From assembly GCF_032878975.1 (NCBI RefSeq), contig NZ_CP043875.1:1976370-2040369 (forward strand): 64,000 nucleotides of DNA, written 5' to 3'. Numbering within the stretch: position 1 is the first letter of the stretch; every line of letters starts with the position of its first letter. Under the pieces are notes generated by a model, which was not told the origin of the DNA, ran no database searches, and saw nothing but the letters and a program-made list of their open reading frames with translations. This document shows, piece after piece, positions 49,863-57,326 of the stretch. A program made the position numbers and the translations under genes. Origin of the DNA: Methanoplanus sp. FWC-SCC4 (GTDB lineage: Archaea > Halobacteriota > Methanomicrobia > Methanomicrobiales > Methanomicrobiaceae).

Positions 49863-50483
49863 ATGAGCAACTACTCAACTGCCTGGGACGAACAATATAA
49901 AAAAGCAGGGGCATTATGGGCAGGTGCGGCAAGAGAACTTCCAAAAGTGCCTGAGGACTCAAAGGTTCTTGAACTCGGATGCGGAAACGGGAAAACAGCA
50001 CATGAACTTGAAAAAAAAGGCTGTTTTACTTATGCAGTTGACTTTTCCGGCAACGCCGCATTACTTTGCAGAAATAAATCGTCCATGCCCGGGAGAACGG
50101 AGGCCTTTGTCGCTGATGCATCAGTACTCCCGTTTAAGAATGAAACATTTGATACCATTATTGCCTTTCATATCACAGGCCACTCCGAGAGGGAAAACAG
50201 ATACAAAATATCCAAAGAAATCCAAAGGGTTCTCAAAAAAAACGGAACGATTCATATTGCCGAATTCAGCACTGAGGACATGAGATTCGGCGGGGGCATT
50301 ACAACCGAAGAAAATTCTTTTGTAAAGGGAAACGGAATAATGACTCACTTTTTTTTGGAAGAAGAAATAAAAAACCTGTTCTCGTGGGGTAAAGCTGTGT
50401 CAGTACGGACAGACAGGTGGGAAATCAAAGTGAGGGGAGTTGTTCATAAAAGAGCAGAAATTTTGGCATCTTTTATAAAATAA
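49863..50483 (+). CDS. Class I SAM-dependent methyltransferase (UbiE-like)
   Basis: 206 residues. The SAM loop is VLELGCGNGKTAHELEKKG (about 37-55), motif II YAVDFSGNA, then AFVADASVLPFKNETFDTII, and IAEFST near the end. The N-terminus STAWDEQYKKAGALWAGAAR is common in small methyltransferases annotated as methyltransferase type 11. Substrate unknown. No ribosome site before the ATG at 49863, so probably leaderless or a weak start. Confidence 0.87.
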   Translation: MSNYSTAWDEQYKKAGALWAGAARELPKVPEDSKVLELGCGNGKTAHELEKKGCFTYAVDFSGNAALLCRNKSSMPGRTEAFVADASVLPFKNETFDTIIAFHITGHSERENRYKISKEIQRVLKKNGTIHIAEFSTEDMRFGGGITTEENSFVKGNGIMTHFFLEEEIKNLFSWGKAVSVRTDRWEIKVRGVVHKRAEILASFIK

Positions 50484-50513
50484 AGACACTTTTTGGATAT
50501 TCAATATAATATT

Positions 50514-50894
50514 CTATTTCAGGGTCTCCTGATAATATTTTATCGCCGCGTCTCCGGAATCCCGAAATGCCCTTGTCACTCCTGAAGGCCCAAGTTTTAT
50601 ACCCCCAAAGACTCTTGAAACAATAATTGCATGACTTTCAAGACCATTGGTCACCAGAAGATTATGAAGTGTCCGCCCCGGATGACCTACCTCCCCGTCG
50701 TTTTTGTACTCCTCAAATAATTTTCCATCAGCCATCCTCAGATTCATCGCAGCGCAGTGATGGGCGGCTTTTTTGTATTTTTTCTGATGAAGCGATATTA
50801 TTTCATGAAATTCGTCAGGATATTCAATAAGGTATAAATGAACAAAAAATCGTGATTTTTTCAACTCATATTTTACGGCCGCAAGTTCCTGCAT
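50514..50894 (-). CDS. IMPACT/YigZ (UPF0029) family protein
   Basis: 126 residues, the N-terminal-type UPF0029 domain only. DDGEVGHPGRTLHNLL-like text (NDGEVGHPGRTLHNLLVTNG) and SRVFGGIKLGPSGVTRAFRD match the conserved loops of YigZ/IMPACT. Bacterial members bind nucleic acid or act on ribosome-linked regulators; the archaeal role is unknown. ATG 50894 is chosen because GGAGAATTT precedes it. GTG 50918 would extend it by eight residues. Confidence 0.9.
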   Translation of the reverse strand: MQELAAVKYELKKSRFFVHLYLIEYPDEFHEIISLHQKKYKKAAHHCAAMNLRMADGKLFEEYKNDGEVGHPGRTLHNLLVTNGLESHAIIVSRVFGGIKLGPSGVTRAFRDSGDAAIKYYQETLK

Positions 50895-51056
50895 AAATTC
50901 TCCAGAAAGTGTCTGCACATAAACAAAAAAGTGTTATTGGCTTATCCGGGTCAAAGAACTCTGACGGATACTCGCAGAAAAGTATATCTAATCTGGCAAT
51001 TATGAAGGGATGAACAGATAATCATTCCAAATGAGGTAACAGGTGCTGAGAAAATT

Positions 51057-51671
51057 ATGAGATTCAAGCCGGGAGTCATTCTGACATATTTTTTCCAGTT
51101 TCTTATATTTCTGATAGTGCTCTCAAGCATACTTACAGGATTTTATGAATTTGCAATCGGCGGAATATTTGCACTTTTTCTCTCATTCGCACCTATGATT
51201 GCCAAAAGAAGAATAAATATTACACTTCCCTGGGGGCTCACATTCCTAATAGCCCTCTCGCTTTACATTCATCTGGCAGGGGAATACTTCGGATATTACC
51301 TTATGTTCTCCCCATATTATGACAAAACAGCACATTTCATTTCCGGTGCAACCATCGGACTTCTTGGATTTACTCTCGTATTAATCCTCGACCGCTACAC
51401 TGAGATAAATCTTAACCGGCATCTGATTGTCCTCATGATTGTGATGTTTACACTTGGGTTTGGCGCAATCTGGGAAATTCTTGAATTTTCAATGGATACA
51501 TTCTTCGGGGGTAACATGCAGCACGGGAACGCCGACACCATGCTTGACATGATCTTTGTCCTCTTTGCATCCATTGTGGTTGCGTTTATTGGAAATTTTT
51601 ATCTGCGGAAATTTCCAAAAGAAGAGGTTGCACAGATCTTTGCCGGAAATTTAAATATAAAATATCCATGA
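51057..51671 (+). CDS. DUF2238/YjdF-like membrane protein
   Basis: 204 residues with about six membrane helices. Conserved polar residues inside the helices: YYDKTAHFISGATIG, WEILEFSMDTFFG and GNADTMLDMIFVLFAS, the set seen in the YjdF/DUF2238 family. Function unknown; the buried Asp/His/Glu set suggests ion transport or an intramembrane catalyst. The ATG follows GGTGCTGAGAAAATT. Monocistronic. Confidence 0.85.
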   Translation: MRFKPGVILTYFFQFLIFLIVLSSILTGFYEFAIGGIFALFLSFAPMIAKRRINITLPWGLTFLIALSLYIHLAGEYFGYYLMFSPYYDKTAHFISGATIGLLGFTLVLILDRYTEINLNRHLIVLMIVMFTLGFGAIWEILEFSMDTFFGGNMQHGNADTMLDMIFVLFASIVVAFIGNFYLRKFPKEEVAQIFAGNLNIKYP

Positions 51672-51821
51672 ATATCAGTTTTTTTTGCAAAATATAATCT
51701 CAAAGGGTTTTATTATTTGCAAAATACAAAAAACTGACATAGTTATTCCGGCAAGTAAGACTCACAATCTTTTTTACCACCAATGGACTAATTAATTATA
51801 CACAGCCGGTGTCTGTCCGGG

Positions 51822-51863
51822 TTAACATATGAATCAAATGCCCCCCATTGTTTCATATGTTAA
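51822..51863 (+). repeat. Perfect 12-bp inverted repeat upstream of tRNA(CAU)
   Basis: TTAACATATGAA (51822-51833) and TTCATATGTTAA (51852-51863) are exact reverse complements around an 18-base loop containing CCCCCC. The core CATATG of each arm is itself palindromic. It lies 33 bases before the tRNA. It may be a terminator-like hairpin for the DUF2238 gene or a bound site for the tRNA promoter. An outer pair ACCGGT/CCGGT lies nearby. Confidence 0.5.
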
Positions 51864-51896
51864 ACGGGCTACCGGTTGCTTATTATAATTATCTGG

Positions 51897-51968
51897 GGGC
51901 CTGTAGCTTAGTGGTGGAGCGCCCGGCTCATAACCGGGCGGTCATGCGTTCGAATCGCATCAGGCCCA
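51897..51968 (+). tRNA. tRNA with CAU anticodon (Met or Ile2)
   Basis: A 72-nt cloverleaf. Acceptor GGGCCTG pairs with CAGGCCC, anticodon stem CCCGG/CCGGG with loop CTCATAA (anticodon CAU), T-arm ATGCGTTCGAATCGCAT, and discriminator A. No encoded CCA. The acceptor does not carry the initiator's A1-U72, so it is either elongator Met or Ile2 (C34 modified by TiaS). The acceptor GGGCC resembles archaeal Ile2, but I cannot decide. Confidence 0.93.
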
Positions 51969-52042
51969 TACTGTTTTTTTAATTGTTATATTTCATCAGA
52001 AATAATCAGGATTCTGAATAAAGAATAATTTTTTTACTTTTT

Positions 52043-52603
52043 TTAATCAAAACCCGGACGCTCTGCAAGATCCCCTCTTCCAAGACGTCTCACGGCATCC
52101 CTCGCTGCCATACGGACTTTTACATCATCATCCTCAAGAAGGGGAATTATGTCATCAACAACATCCCAGTAACTTAACATCCCCAAGGCCTCAACGGCAG
52201 ATACACGAACACCATTGTTCACATTACTAAGGAGGGGGACAATCCGGTCAACACAGGATCTCTCACCAAGCATTCCGATAGAGCGTGCAGCACCTCTCCT
52301 GACCCACTTATCCTCATATTTCATCATTGAGAGGAGGGGTTCAACCGCCCTTTTGTCTTTAAGCTTCCCCAGAGAACAGACCAGCAAATACAATATTTCA
52401 GGTTCACTCTCACCCTCAAGACACCTGATCAGAGGTTCAACAGCTCTTAAATCCCCGGAATTTCCCAGAGATTCCACAGCTTTGGCCCTGAAGGGAAGGC
52501 TTTTATGCTCAAGCTGCCCGATTAAAATCTGAAAATTTTCTTCTTTTCTCCTCTGCATCTCAAAATAATGTCTGGCCTTTGGGTCATCCCTCTCATTCCT
52601 CAT
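52043..52603 (-). CDS. HEAT-repeat (PBS lyase-like) protein
   Basis: 186 residues of repeated helical units: RAKAVESLGNSGDLRAVEPL, ILYLLVCSLGKLKDKRAVEP, VRRGAARSIGMLGERSCVDR, VRVSAVEALGMLSYWDVVDD and VRMAARDAVRRLGRGDLAE, five clear repeats. No lyase catalysis is expected without phycobilins; a scaffold role is likely. It is independent of the HEAT gene at 17.7 kb. Promoter TATA-like TTTATAAAT sits about 25 bases upstream, so translation is probably near-leaderless. Function unknown. Confidence 0.85.
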   Translation of the reverse strand: MRNERDDPKARHYFEMQRRKEENFQILIGQLEHKSLPFRAKAVESLGNSGDLRAVEPLIRCLEGESEPEILYLLVCSLGKLKDKRAVEPLLSMMKYEDKWVRRGAARSIGMLGERSCVDRIVPLLSNVNNGVRVSAVEALGMLSYWDVVDDIIPLLEDDDVKVRMAARDAVRRLGRGDLAERPGFD

Positions 52604-52648
52604 ACCTGAAGGGTATTTATAATCCCACCAAATTTAACGGTTATTGTA

Positions 52649-53491
52649 TCATATTGCAAAGGAAGTCAGAACCGGTATGCCGGTGAGCAGCAATATCAAA
52701 ATAATATTTGATACCTTATGCCTGATATCTCCATAAATCAGCATTGATGCAACAACCGGAGGAATCAGCCAGCCGTATGAAAACCCGGCAAGATGCGCAA
52801 AAGGATTGACATTCGAATTTATATCAAAAATTATGATGTAAACGGGAATAAAGATCAAAAATGCGACAAAAAAAAGAAACGGGAAATACTCCATGTTCAC
52901 ACTTTTCTCGGAATGGCTTGTCCTGCATATTTTTCTGGTAATCAGTCTTGCAAACATAAAAGAACTCAAAAACATCAAAAAGCCCATAAACTCCCAGACT
53001 ATCCCTGAAAATCCAAGGGAATATTTAACCTCATCTGCAAACCCGCCCGTATTCCTGAATATTACCGATATTCCCGAAACAGAAAAAGGAACCAGGAAAA
53101 AAAAGATGAAATAAATTATCGGGACGGTCTTTTTTGGCATATGCAAATCAAGAGCTGGAAAAACCAGGAAAAACTCCCCGTATATCACCACTGAGATTAG
53201 TATGAAAGTCCTCAGATTGTCCTCTATATGACCGGGATTTAAAGGATTATGAATATAATTTGAAAGGAAATAAGAAACAAAATTTGGATCATCATAATCC
53301 AGAATAAAGTATTTTATCACAATCTCATCAGGGATTGAGCCGTTGATCACAAAAGACTGAAGGAGATAAAGGATGGCAGGTACACAAATTACCATCAAAA
53401 GAAACAAAATTCCATGGATCAGATTAATTTTCCTGATATCGCCGGCTGACCTTTCGTCATCAAAATTCTGATCCTCCTGTTTATTGTCCAA
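52649..53491 (-). CDS. Rhomboid-like membrane protein
   Basis: 280 residues, about seven membrane helices. The pieces of a rhomboid serine protease are visible: NYIHNPLNPGHIEDNL (L1-loop/HxxxN-like), the nucleophile motif GFSGIVWEFMG (GxSG) and the catalytic-His helix NPFAHLAGFSYGWLIPP. Sequence is highly divergent, so catalysis should be tested. It has no usual GxxxA membrane motif that I can fix. It would cleave or bind other membrane proteins. Faces its own AT-rich promoter region and is convergent with no gene. Confidence 0.65.
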   Translation of the reverse strand: MDNKQEDQNFDDERSAGDIRKINLIHGILFLLMVICVPAILYLLQSFVINGSIPDEIVIKYFILDYDDPNFVSYFLSNYIHNPLNPGHIEDNLRTFILISVVIYGEFFLVFPALDLHMPKKTVPIIYFIFFFLVPFSVSGISVIFRNTGGFADEVKYSLGFSGIVWEFMGFLMFLSSFMFARLITRKICRTSHSEKSVNMEYFPFLFFVAFLIFIPVYIIIFDINSNVNPFAHLAGFSYGWLIPPVVASMLIYGDIRHKVSNIILILLLTGIPVLTSFAI

Positions 53492-53691
53492 AAATTACCC
53501 CCCCTAAATAATGAACATCAGGTAATACTGGAGAGATTTATAATTTGTATATATATCAAAACTTCTCCCCTTCTCCAAAAAGATCTCACATTACGGCCTG
53601 AACAAAAGACCTTCTCTCCGCAACTGTAGAACACTTAATCAATTTTAGCAATAAATATATAACAAATATTTGTGAGGCTTGTTTTCAAACT

Positions 53692-54636
53692 ATGAATTTT
53701 GAGGATATATGCGGCACTCCGGTAATACAGGCAAGAGTAAGAGCCGGAATGACTGTCGGAGAATTAGTTGAAGAGTATGGTAAATCGCGTGCTTACAATG
53801 CAGGATCACTCTGGCATGCTGTGAACATCTATGAAAAGATGTTAAAAGACGAAGAGGCAACCAAATTTTTCGGGCTTTCAGGAGCGATGGTGCCCGGAGG
53901 AATGGGCGGAGTAGTCACGGACTTAATAGATGCAGGACATATCGATGTCCTTGTATCAACAGGTGCAAACCTGACACATGATACAATAGAGGCAATAGGA
54001 TGCAGACACTACCACGGAACAGAGGTATGTGATGATGTACTCCTGCGCGAAGAGGAAATTAACAGAATATATGATGTCTTCCTTCCAAACGACGCTTTCG
54101 TAAAATTCGAAGAGTTTCTCCAGGACGTCTTCGGACAGATGGAAAGGGGCTCAAAGGTTTCAATACAGGAGGTTACCCGCCTCATAGGAGATAACCTGGA
54201 CACAGGCATTCTTGCAACCGCCGCAAAGAAAAATATCCCGGTATACTGCCCTGCCATTCAGGATTCCATGATAGGACTTCAGTACTGGATGTTCAACCAG
54301 ACAGGGGGCGTTACAGTCGATGCCTTTAAGGATGTTTCCGGACTCATGGACATCTGCTTTAACGCAAAGCGCTCAGGCGCCATGCTTATCGGAGGAGGAG
54401 TTCCCAAAAACTACATCTTCCAGAGCATGCTGATGACTCCAAAAGGATTTGACTATGCCGTACAGCTTACAGGCGACAGGCCGGATCTCGGAGGCCTTTC
54501 AGGAGCAACACTTGAGGAAGCAAAGTCATGGGGAAAAATCACTGAAGAGGCCTCATCACAGACAGTCTACGGCGATGCATCAATAAATTTCCCGCTTCTT
54601 GTAGCAGCCACACTTGAAAGGATTGAAAGAGGATGA
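53692..54636 (+). CDS. dys: Deoxyhypusine synthase family protein
   Basis: 314 residues. Deoxyhypusine synthase moves the aminobutyl part of spermidine onto a lysine of aIF5A. The NAD-binding core [36 protein letters not shown] and the catalytic-Lys region EAKSWGKI (human Lys329) are present. However, the aligned human KHHIANANL (His288) is KNYIFQSML here, and the Asp316 stretch is LSGAT, so spermidine contacts are altered. Archaeal relatives may use another amine, such as agmatine. The stop overlaps the pyrF ATG by four bases (ATGA), a coupled pair. Confidence 0.88.
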   Translation: MNFEDICGTPVIQARVRAGMTVGELVEEYGKSRAYNAGSLWHAVNIYEKMLKDEEATKFFGLSGAMVPGGMGGVVTDLIDAGHIDVLVSTGANLTHDTIEAIGCRHYHGTEVCDDVLLREEEINRIYDVFLPNDAFVKFEEFLQDVFGQMERGSKVSIQEVTRLIGDNLDTGILATAAKKNIPVYCPAIQDSMIGLQYWMFNQTGGVTVDAFKDVSGLMDICFNAKRSGAMLIGGGVPKNYIFQSMLMTPKGFDYAVQLTGDRPDLGGLSGATLEEAKSWGKITEEASSQTVYGDASINFPLLVAATLERIERG

Positions 54637-55268
54637 CAGATCTGATTCTTGCACTTGATGTGCTTACCAGAGAAGAGGCAATAGAAATAGCCGAAAAGAC
54701 TGCTCCCTGTCTTGATTCAATTAAAATTGGCTACCCGCTTGTTTTGGGAGCAGGACTCTCAATTGCAGGAGAACTTGCAGAATTCGGACTTCCCCTTATT
54801 GCAGACTTCAAGGTTGCCGATATCCCGAATACAAACAGGCTCATCGCCGAACACGTATTTGAGGCAGGATTTTCTGCCATAATCACTCAGGGATTTACAG
54901 GTTCAGATTCAGTTACTTCATGTGTTGAAGCTGCACATGATGCAGGCGGGGAATGCTACGTGGTTGCAGAGATGAGCCACCCCGGAGCACTTGAATTCCT
55001 TAGCGGAGAAAATGCAGAAAAGATTGCAGGAATGGCTGTCAAATGCAATGCGGACGGAATCATTGCACCTGCAACAAGACCTGACAGGGTCAGGAAACTT
55101 AGGGAAATTATCGGCAGCAAAAAAATTCTTTCACCCGGAATAGGAGCACAGGGCGGAAGCGCAAAGGATATTGCAAATATGATTGACGGCATGATAGTCG
55201 GGCGCTCCATATATCAGGCTGAAGACCCGGCAAAAGCCGCCAGGGAATATTCAGAATTCCGCCGATGA
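54633..55268 (+). CDS. pyrF: Orotidine 5'-phosphate decarboxylase
   Basis: 211 residues, beta/alpha barrel. Last step of UMP synthesis. Catalytic motif [15 protein letters not shown] (DxKxxDI), phosphate-binding loop [14 protein letters not shown] and [15 protein letters not shown]. The short archaeal form. Its ATG overlaps the deoxyhypusine synthase stop (ATGA), so the two are translated together, which is odd since the pathways differ. Confidence 0.95.
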   Translation: MTDLILALDVLTREEAIEIAEKTAPCLDSIKIGYPLVLGAGLSIAGELAEFGLPLIADFKVADIPNTNRLIAEHVFEAGFSAIITQGFTGSDSVTSCVEAAHDAGGECYVVAEMSHPGALEFLSGENAEKIAGMAVKCNADGIIAPATRPDRVRKLREIIGSKKILSPGIGAQGGSAKDIANMIDGMIVGRSIYQAEDPAKAAREYSEFRR

Positions 55269-55655
55269 TGAGTTGACCGTTCTGAAAAATATTTCAAAAA
55301 TCAGTGATGCCAATAAAACATCACACAGGCTGACCGTGAAAACAGGAATAAAGATCAGAGATTTTTTTGCCTGCTTCATGGAAGGCATTAATTTTTGAGA
55401 TACAGTGATGAACCCTATGAGTCACCTGAGGCGATCTTAAATAATTACAATAAAAATGTCCATCACTTTTTATTTAAAAAATAAATTAGAAAATAGCTTC
55501 TTTTTAAAAATCGGACTGTAAATACAGGCATAGAATAACTCTATTTTAAAAAATAGTGCTTCAAGAGTTAATGGAATGGAAGTAACTTCCTGCATTCCTG
55601 TTTCAAATCCGGCCATATCAAAAATCTTTATTTGTAAGCTGGGAGATTTTAATGC
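55269..55655 (+). other. Intergenic region after pyrF
   Basis: 387 bases without a clear gene. GATGATGA directly at the pyrF stop, CTGA, GTGATG and CTGA in order (55264-55345) mimic a C/D-box RNA, but the spacings are poor. A T/A-rich run near 55465-55490 could be a terminator, and ATCTTTATTTGTAAG (about 55625) may hold the promoter of the next gene. Confidence 0.35.
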
Positions 55656-56018
55656 ATGATCTGGACAGAAGAGCAAATGAAAATCGCTAAAAAATATAAG
55701 TCGCTTGAAGAAATACCGGTGGAAGAGCGCCGGTACAAGTGCCACACCTGCAATCACATTGTAGATGAGACCCCGTGCCCTGCCTGCGGCGAGACAAATC
55801 TTGAGATTATGTGTCCTCTTGATCACTGTCACTGTCAGCACAATATCATCGAAAAAATCGAATACTGCCCTCTCTGCGGACAGCCGGTCTGCCCCGAATG
55901 CGGATGCCATGACGTATCACAGGTTTCACGCGTTACAGGATACCTTGCGGATGTTGCAGGCTGGAACCAGGGCAAACAGCAGGAATTAAAAGATCGTGCA
56001 CACTATAACGTAGCATGA
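55656..56018 (+). CDS. Standalone NrdD-type zinc-ribbon/glycyl-radical-loop protein
   Basis: 120 residues, no catalytic barrel. It has cysteine pairs CHTC (29/32), CPAC (41/44), CPLC (71/74) and CPEC (79/82), and further Cys at 53, 58, 60 and 84. The C-terminal stretch VSRVTGYL ... WNQGKQQELKDRAH closely matches the end of class III ribonucleotide reductase (NrdD), where the Gly in the RxCGYL motif becomes the radical; Gly95 is the equivalent. The full NrdD is about 600-700 residues, so this is only the tail. It may be a spare glycyl-radical donor, a zinc-ribbon regulator, or a fragment of a split enzyme. GGGAG upstream; overlaps cbiZ by four bases (ATGA). Confidence 0.75.
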   Translation: MIWTEEQMKIAKKYKSLEEIPVEERRYKCHTCNHIVDETPCPACGETNLEIMCPLDHCHCQHNIIEKIEYCPLCGQPVCPECGCHDVSQVSRVTGYLADVAGWNQGKQQELKDRAHYNVA

Positions 56019-56941
56019 GATATTTTACCCGCAATAATACTCTTTTTCTAAGGGGTAAATTCAGAGCAGCAAGTACAGGGGTCGGGGGAGGAATTTCCGA
56101 TGTCACAACAATATTCAACCATACCGTGCCATCAGGATTCTGCCACGAATCCCCAATAGAATATATTAAACAAATCCTTGCCGACAACCAATTCACCGCG
56201 GAAGAACAGGGGAATGAACAATTTTTCGGGATGCTCACGGCTGTCCCGATTAAAAATCTCTGCGTCTTTTCTTACGGATTTATTACGGTTTTTATAACAG
56301 CAGGAGTGACCAACCCGAATCCAAAAGGGCCGAACACAATAAACATAATTGTACACTCAAGAGAAGGTCTCCTGGAAGGTGCTCTCCTTGAAATGATAAT
56401 AACGGCCACCGAAGCAAAAGCCCACGCACTTTTTGAGATGGGATATAATTTCACCGGCACTACAACGGATGAGGTTGTTGTGGCATATAACAGCGATTCA
56501 GAAATTGTTCATGAATACGCAGGTACATTCACAGAGGCCGGTAAAAGAGTCTATGAATGTGTCAGTTTTGGCGTTCCGCACGCGATCAGGAGATACGAAA
56601 ATCTCGAAGAAGGGATGACATCCTTTTTTGTGTACAGCACCCTGAGAGGAAACGAGTGGGTTGAATGGGACAAAGAAAACTGCCCGTATTATCCCTGTCA
56701 TTTCAACGGCCAGAAATGTGATCTCTGCTACTGCCCGTTTTATCCGTGCTCTGACGAGTCACTCGGGGACTGGGTGGATTCATCGGACGGTAAAAAAGTC
56801 TGGGGATGCACACGGTGCCATTTAAATCACCATCCTGAAGTAATCACTTTCCTTTCAAAAAACCCAGAAGCAACACTCAGGGAAACAATTGAATTTGCCA
56901 GAGAAAAAGGGCTTAAGCTCGCTCCAAATTCAACAGAATAA
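56015..56941 (+). CDS. cbiZ: Adenosylcobinamide amidohydrolase with Cys-rich C-terminal domain
   Basis: 308 residues. The CbiZ domain (about 10-210) cuts the aminopropanol side chain of adenosylcobinamide so that methanogens can salvage corrinoids. Characteristic text: AASTGVGGGISDVTTIFNHT, FITAGVTNPN, GALLEMIITATEAKAHALF and FTGTTTDEVVVAYN. A second domain (about 225-290: CPYYPCHFNGQKCDLCYCPF ... WGCTRCHLNHHPEVI) is the cysteine-rich small domain (PF04071), often fused to CbiZ. Coupled to the NrdD-like gene by an ATGA overlap. Confidence 0.92.
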   Translation: MRYFTRNNTLFLRGKFRAASTGVGGGISDVTTIFNHTVPSGFCHESPIEYIKQILADNQFTAEEQGNEQFFGMLTAVPIKNLCVFSYGFITVFITAGVTNPNPKGPNTINIIVHSREGLLEGALLEMIITATEAKAHALFEMGYNFTGTTTDEVVVAYNSDSEIVHEYAGTFTEAGKRVYECVSFGVPHAIRRYENLEEGMTSFFVYSTLRGNEWVEWDKENCPYYPCHFNGQKCDLCYCPFYPCSDESLGDWVDSSDGKKVWGCTRCHLNHHPEVITFLSKNPEATLRETIEFAREKGLKLAPNSTE

Positions 56942-56995
56942 AGAGAAATAAAATCCGGAAAGTGAAATCAGAATAAAATATAAATTTGGATTTTT

Positions 56996-57196
56996 TTACT
57001 GTTCGATTCCAAGTGCATCAAGAAGTTCTGCAAGAGGAATTCCGTGTCCTTCTGCTGCCTGCCTGATGGTTTCACCGCTTGCAAGTGCGCAACCGACACA
57101 TCCCATACCAAAGCGCATGAGAATCTGTGCTGCTTCAGGTTTTTCCTGCAATAAATCTGTTAATGGACTGTCTGCTGTTAATGCCATGTAATCCAT
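56996..57196 (-). CDS. DUF1858-domain protein
   Basis: 66 residues, one DUF1858 domain: SPLTDLLQEKPEAAQILMRF, then GMGCVGCALASGETIRQAAE with the CxxC. The family often precedes hybrid-cluster or iron-sulfur repair proteins (ScdA-like), and is also found alone. Start ATG 57196 or 57187. It is divergent from the RPA operon. No neighbour with an iron-sulfur repair role is seen. Confidence 0.87.
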   Translation of the reverse strand: MDYMALTADSPLTDLLQEKPEAAQILMRFGMGCVGCALASGETIRQAAEGHGIPLAELLDALGIEQ

Positions 57197-57257
57197 GTTG
57201 GTATCTAATATACTTAATTAATTCTAAAAGGCGCAAAGACACCCCTGTGAATGCTTC

Positions 57258-57290
57258 ACTTTCACACCGCACGGGAACAGAATATATACC
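57258..57290 (+). promoter_or_regulatory. 17-bp conserved element and TATA box before RPA
   Basis: ACTTTCACACCGCACGG (57258-57274) followed seven bases later by AATATATACC (57281-57290). The element is the same as that at 49318-49334. It lies about 50 bases before the RPA ATG and about 60 bases before the divergent DUF1858 start. Confidence 0.6.
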
Positions 57291-57326
57291 GGATCAGATG
57301 TGATAATTAACTGGAGATGTGTAAAA

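Noticed and set aside
55264-55345. ATGATGA-CTGA-GTGATG-CTGA order after pyrF
   Set aside because: The D'-C' gap (about 18) and second guide (about 19) are too long for archaeal C/D RNA; the first box is the pyrF stop region.
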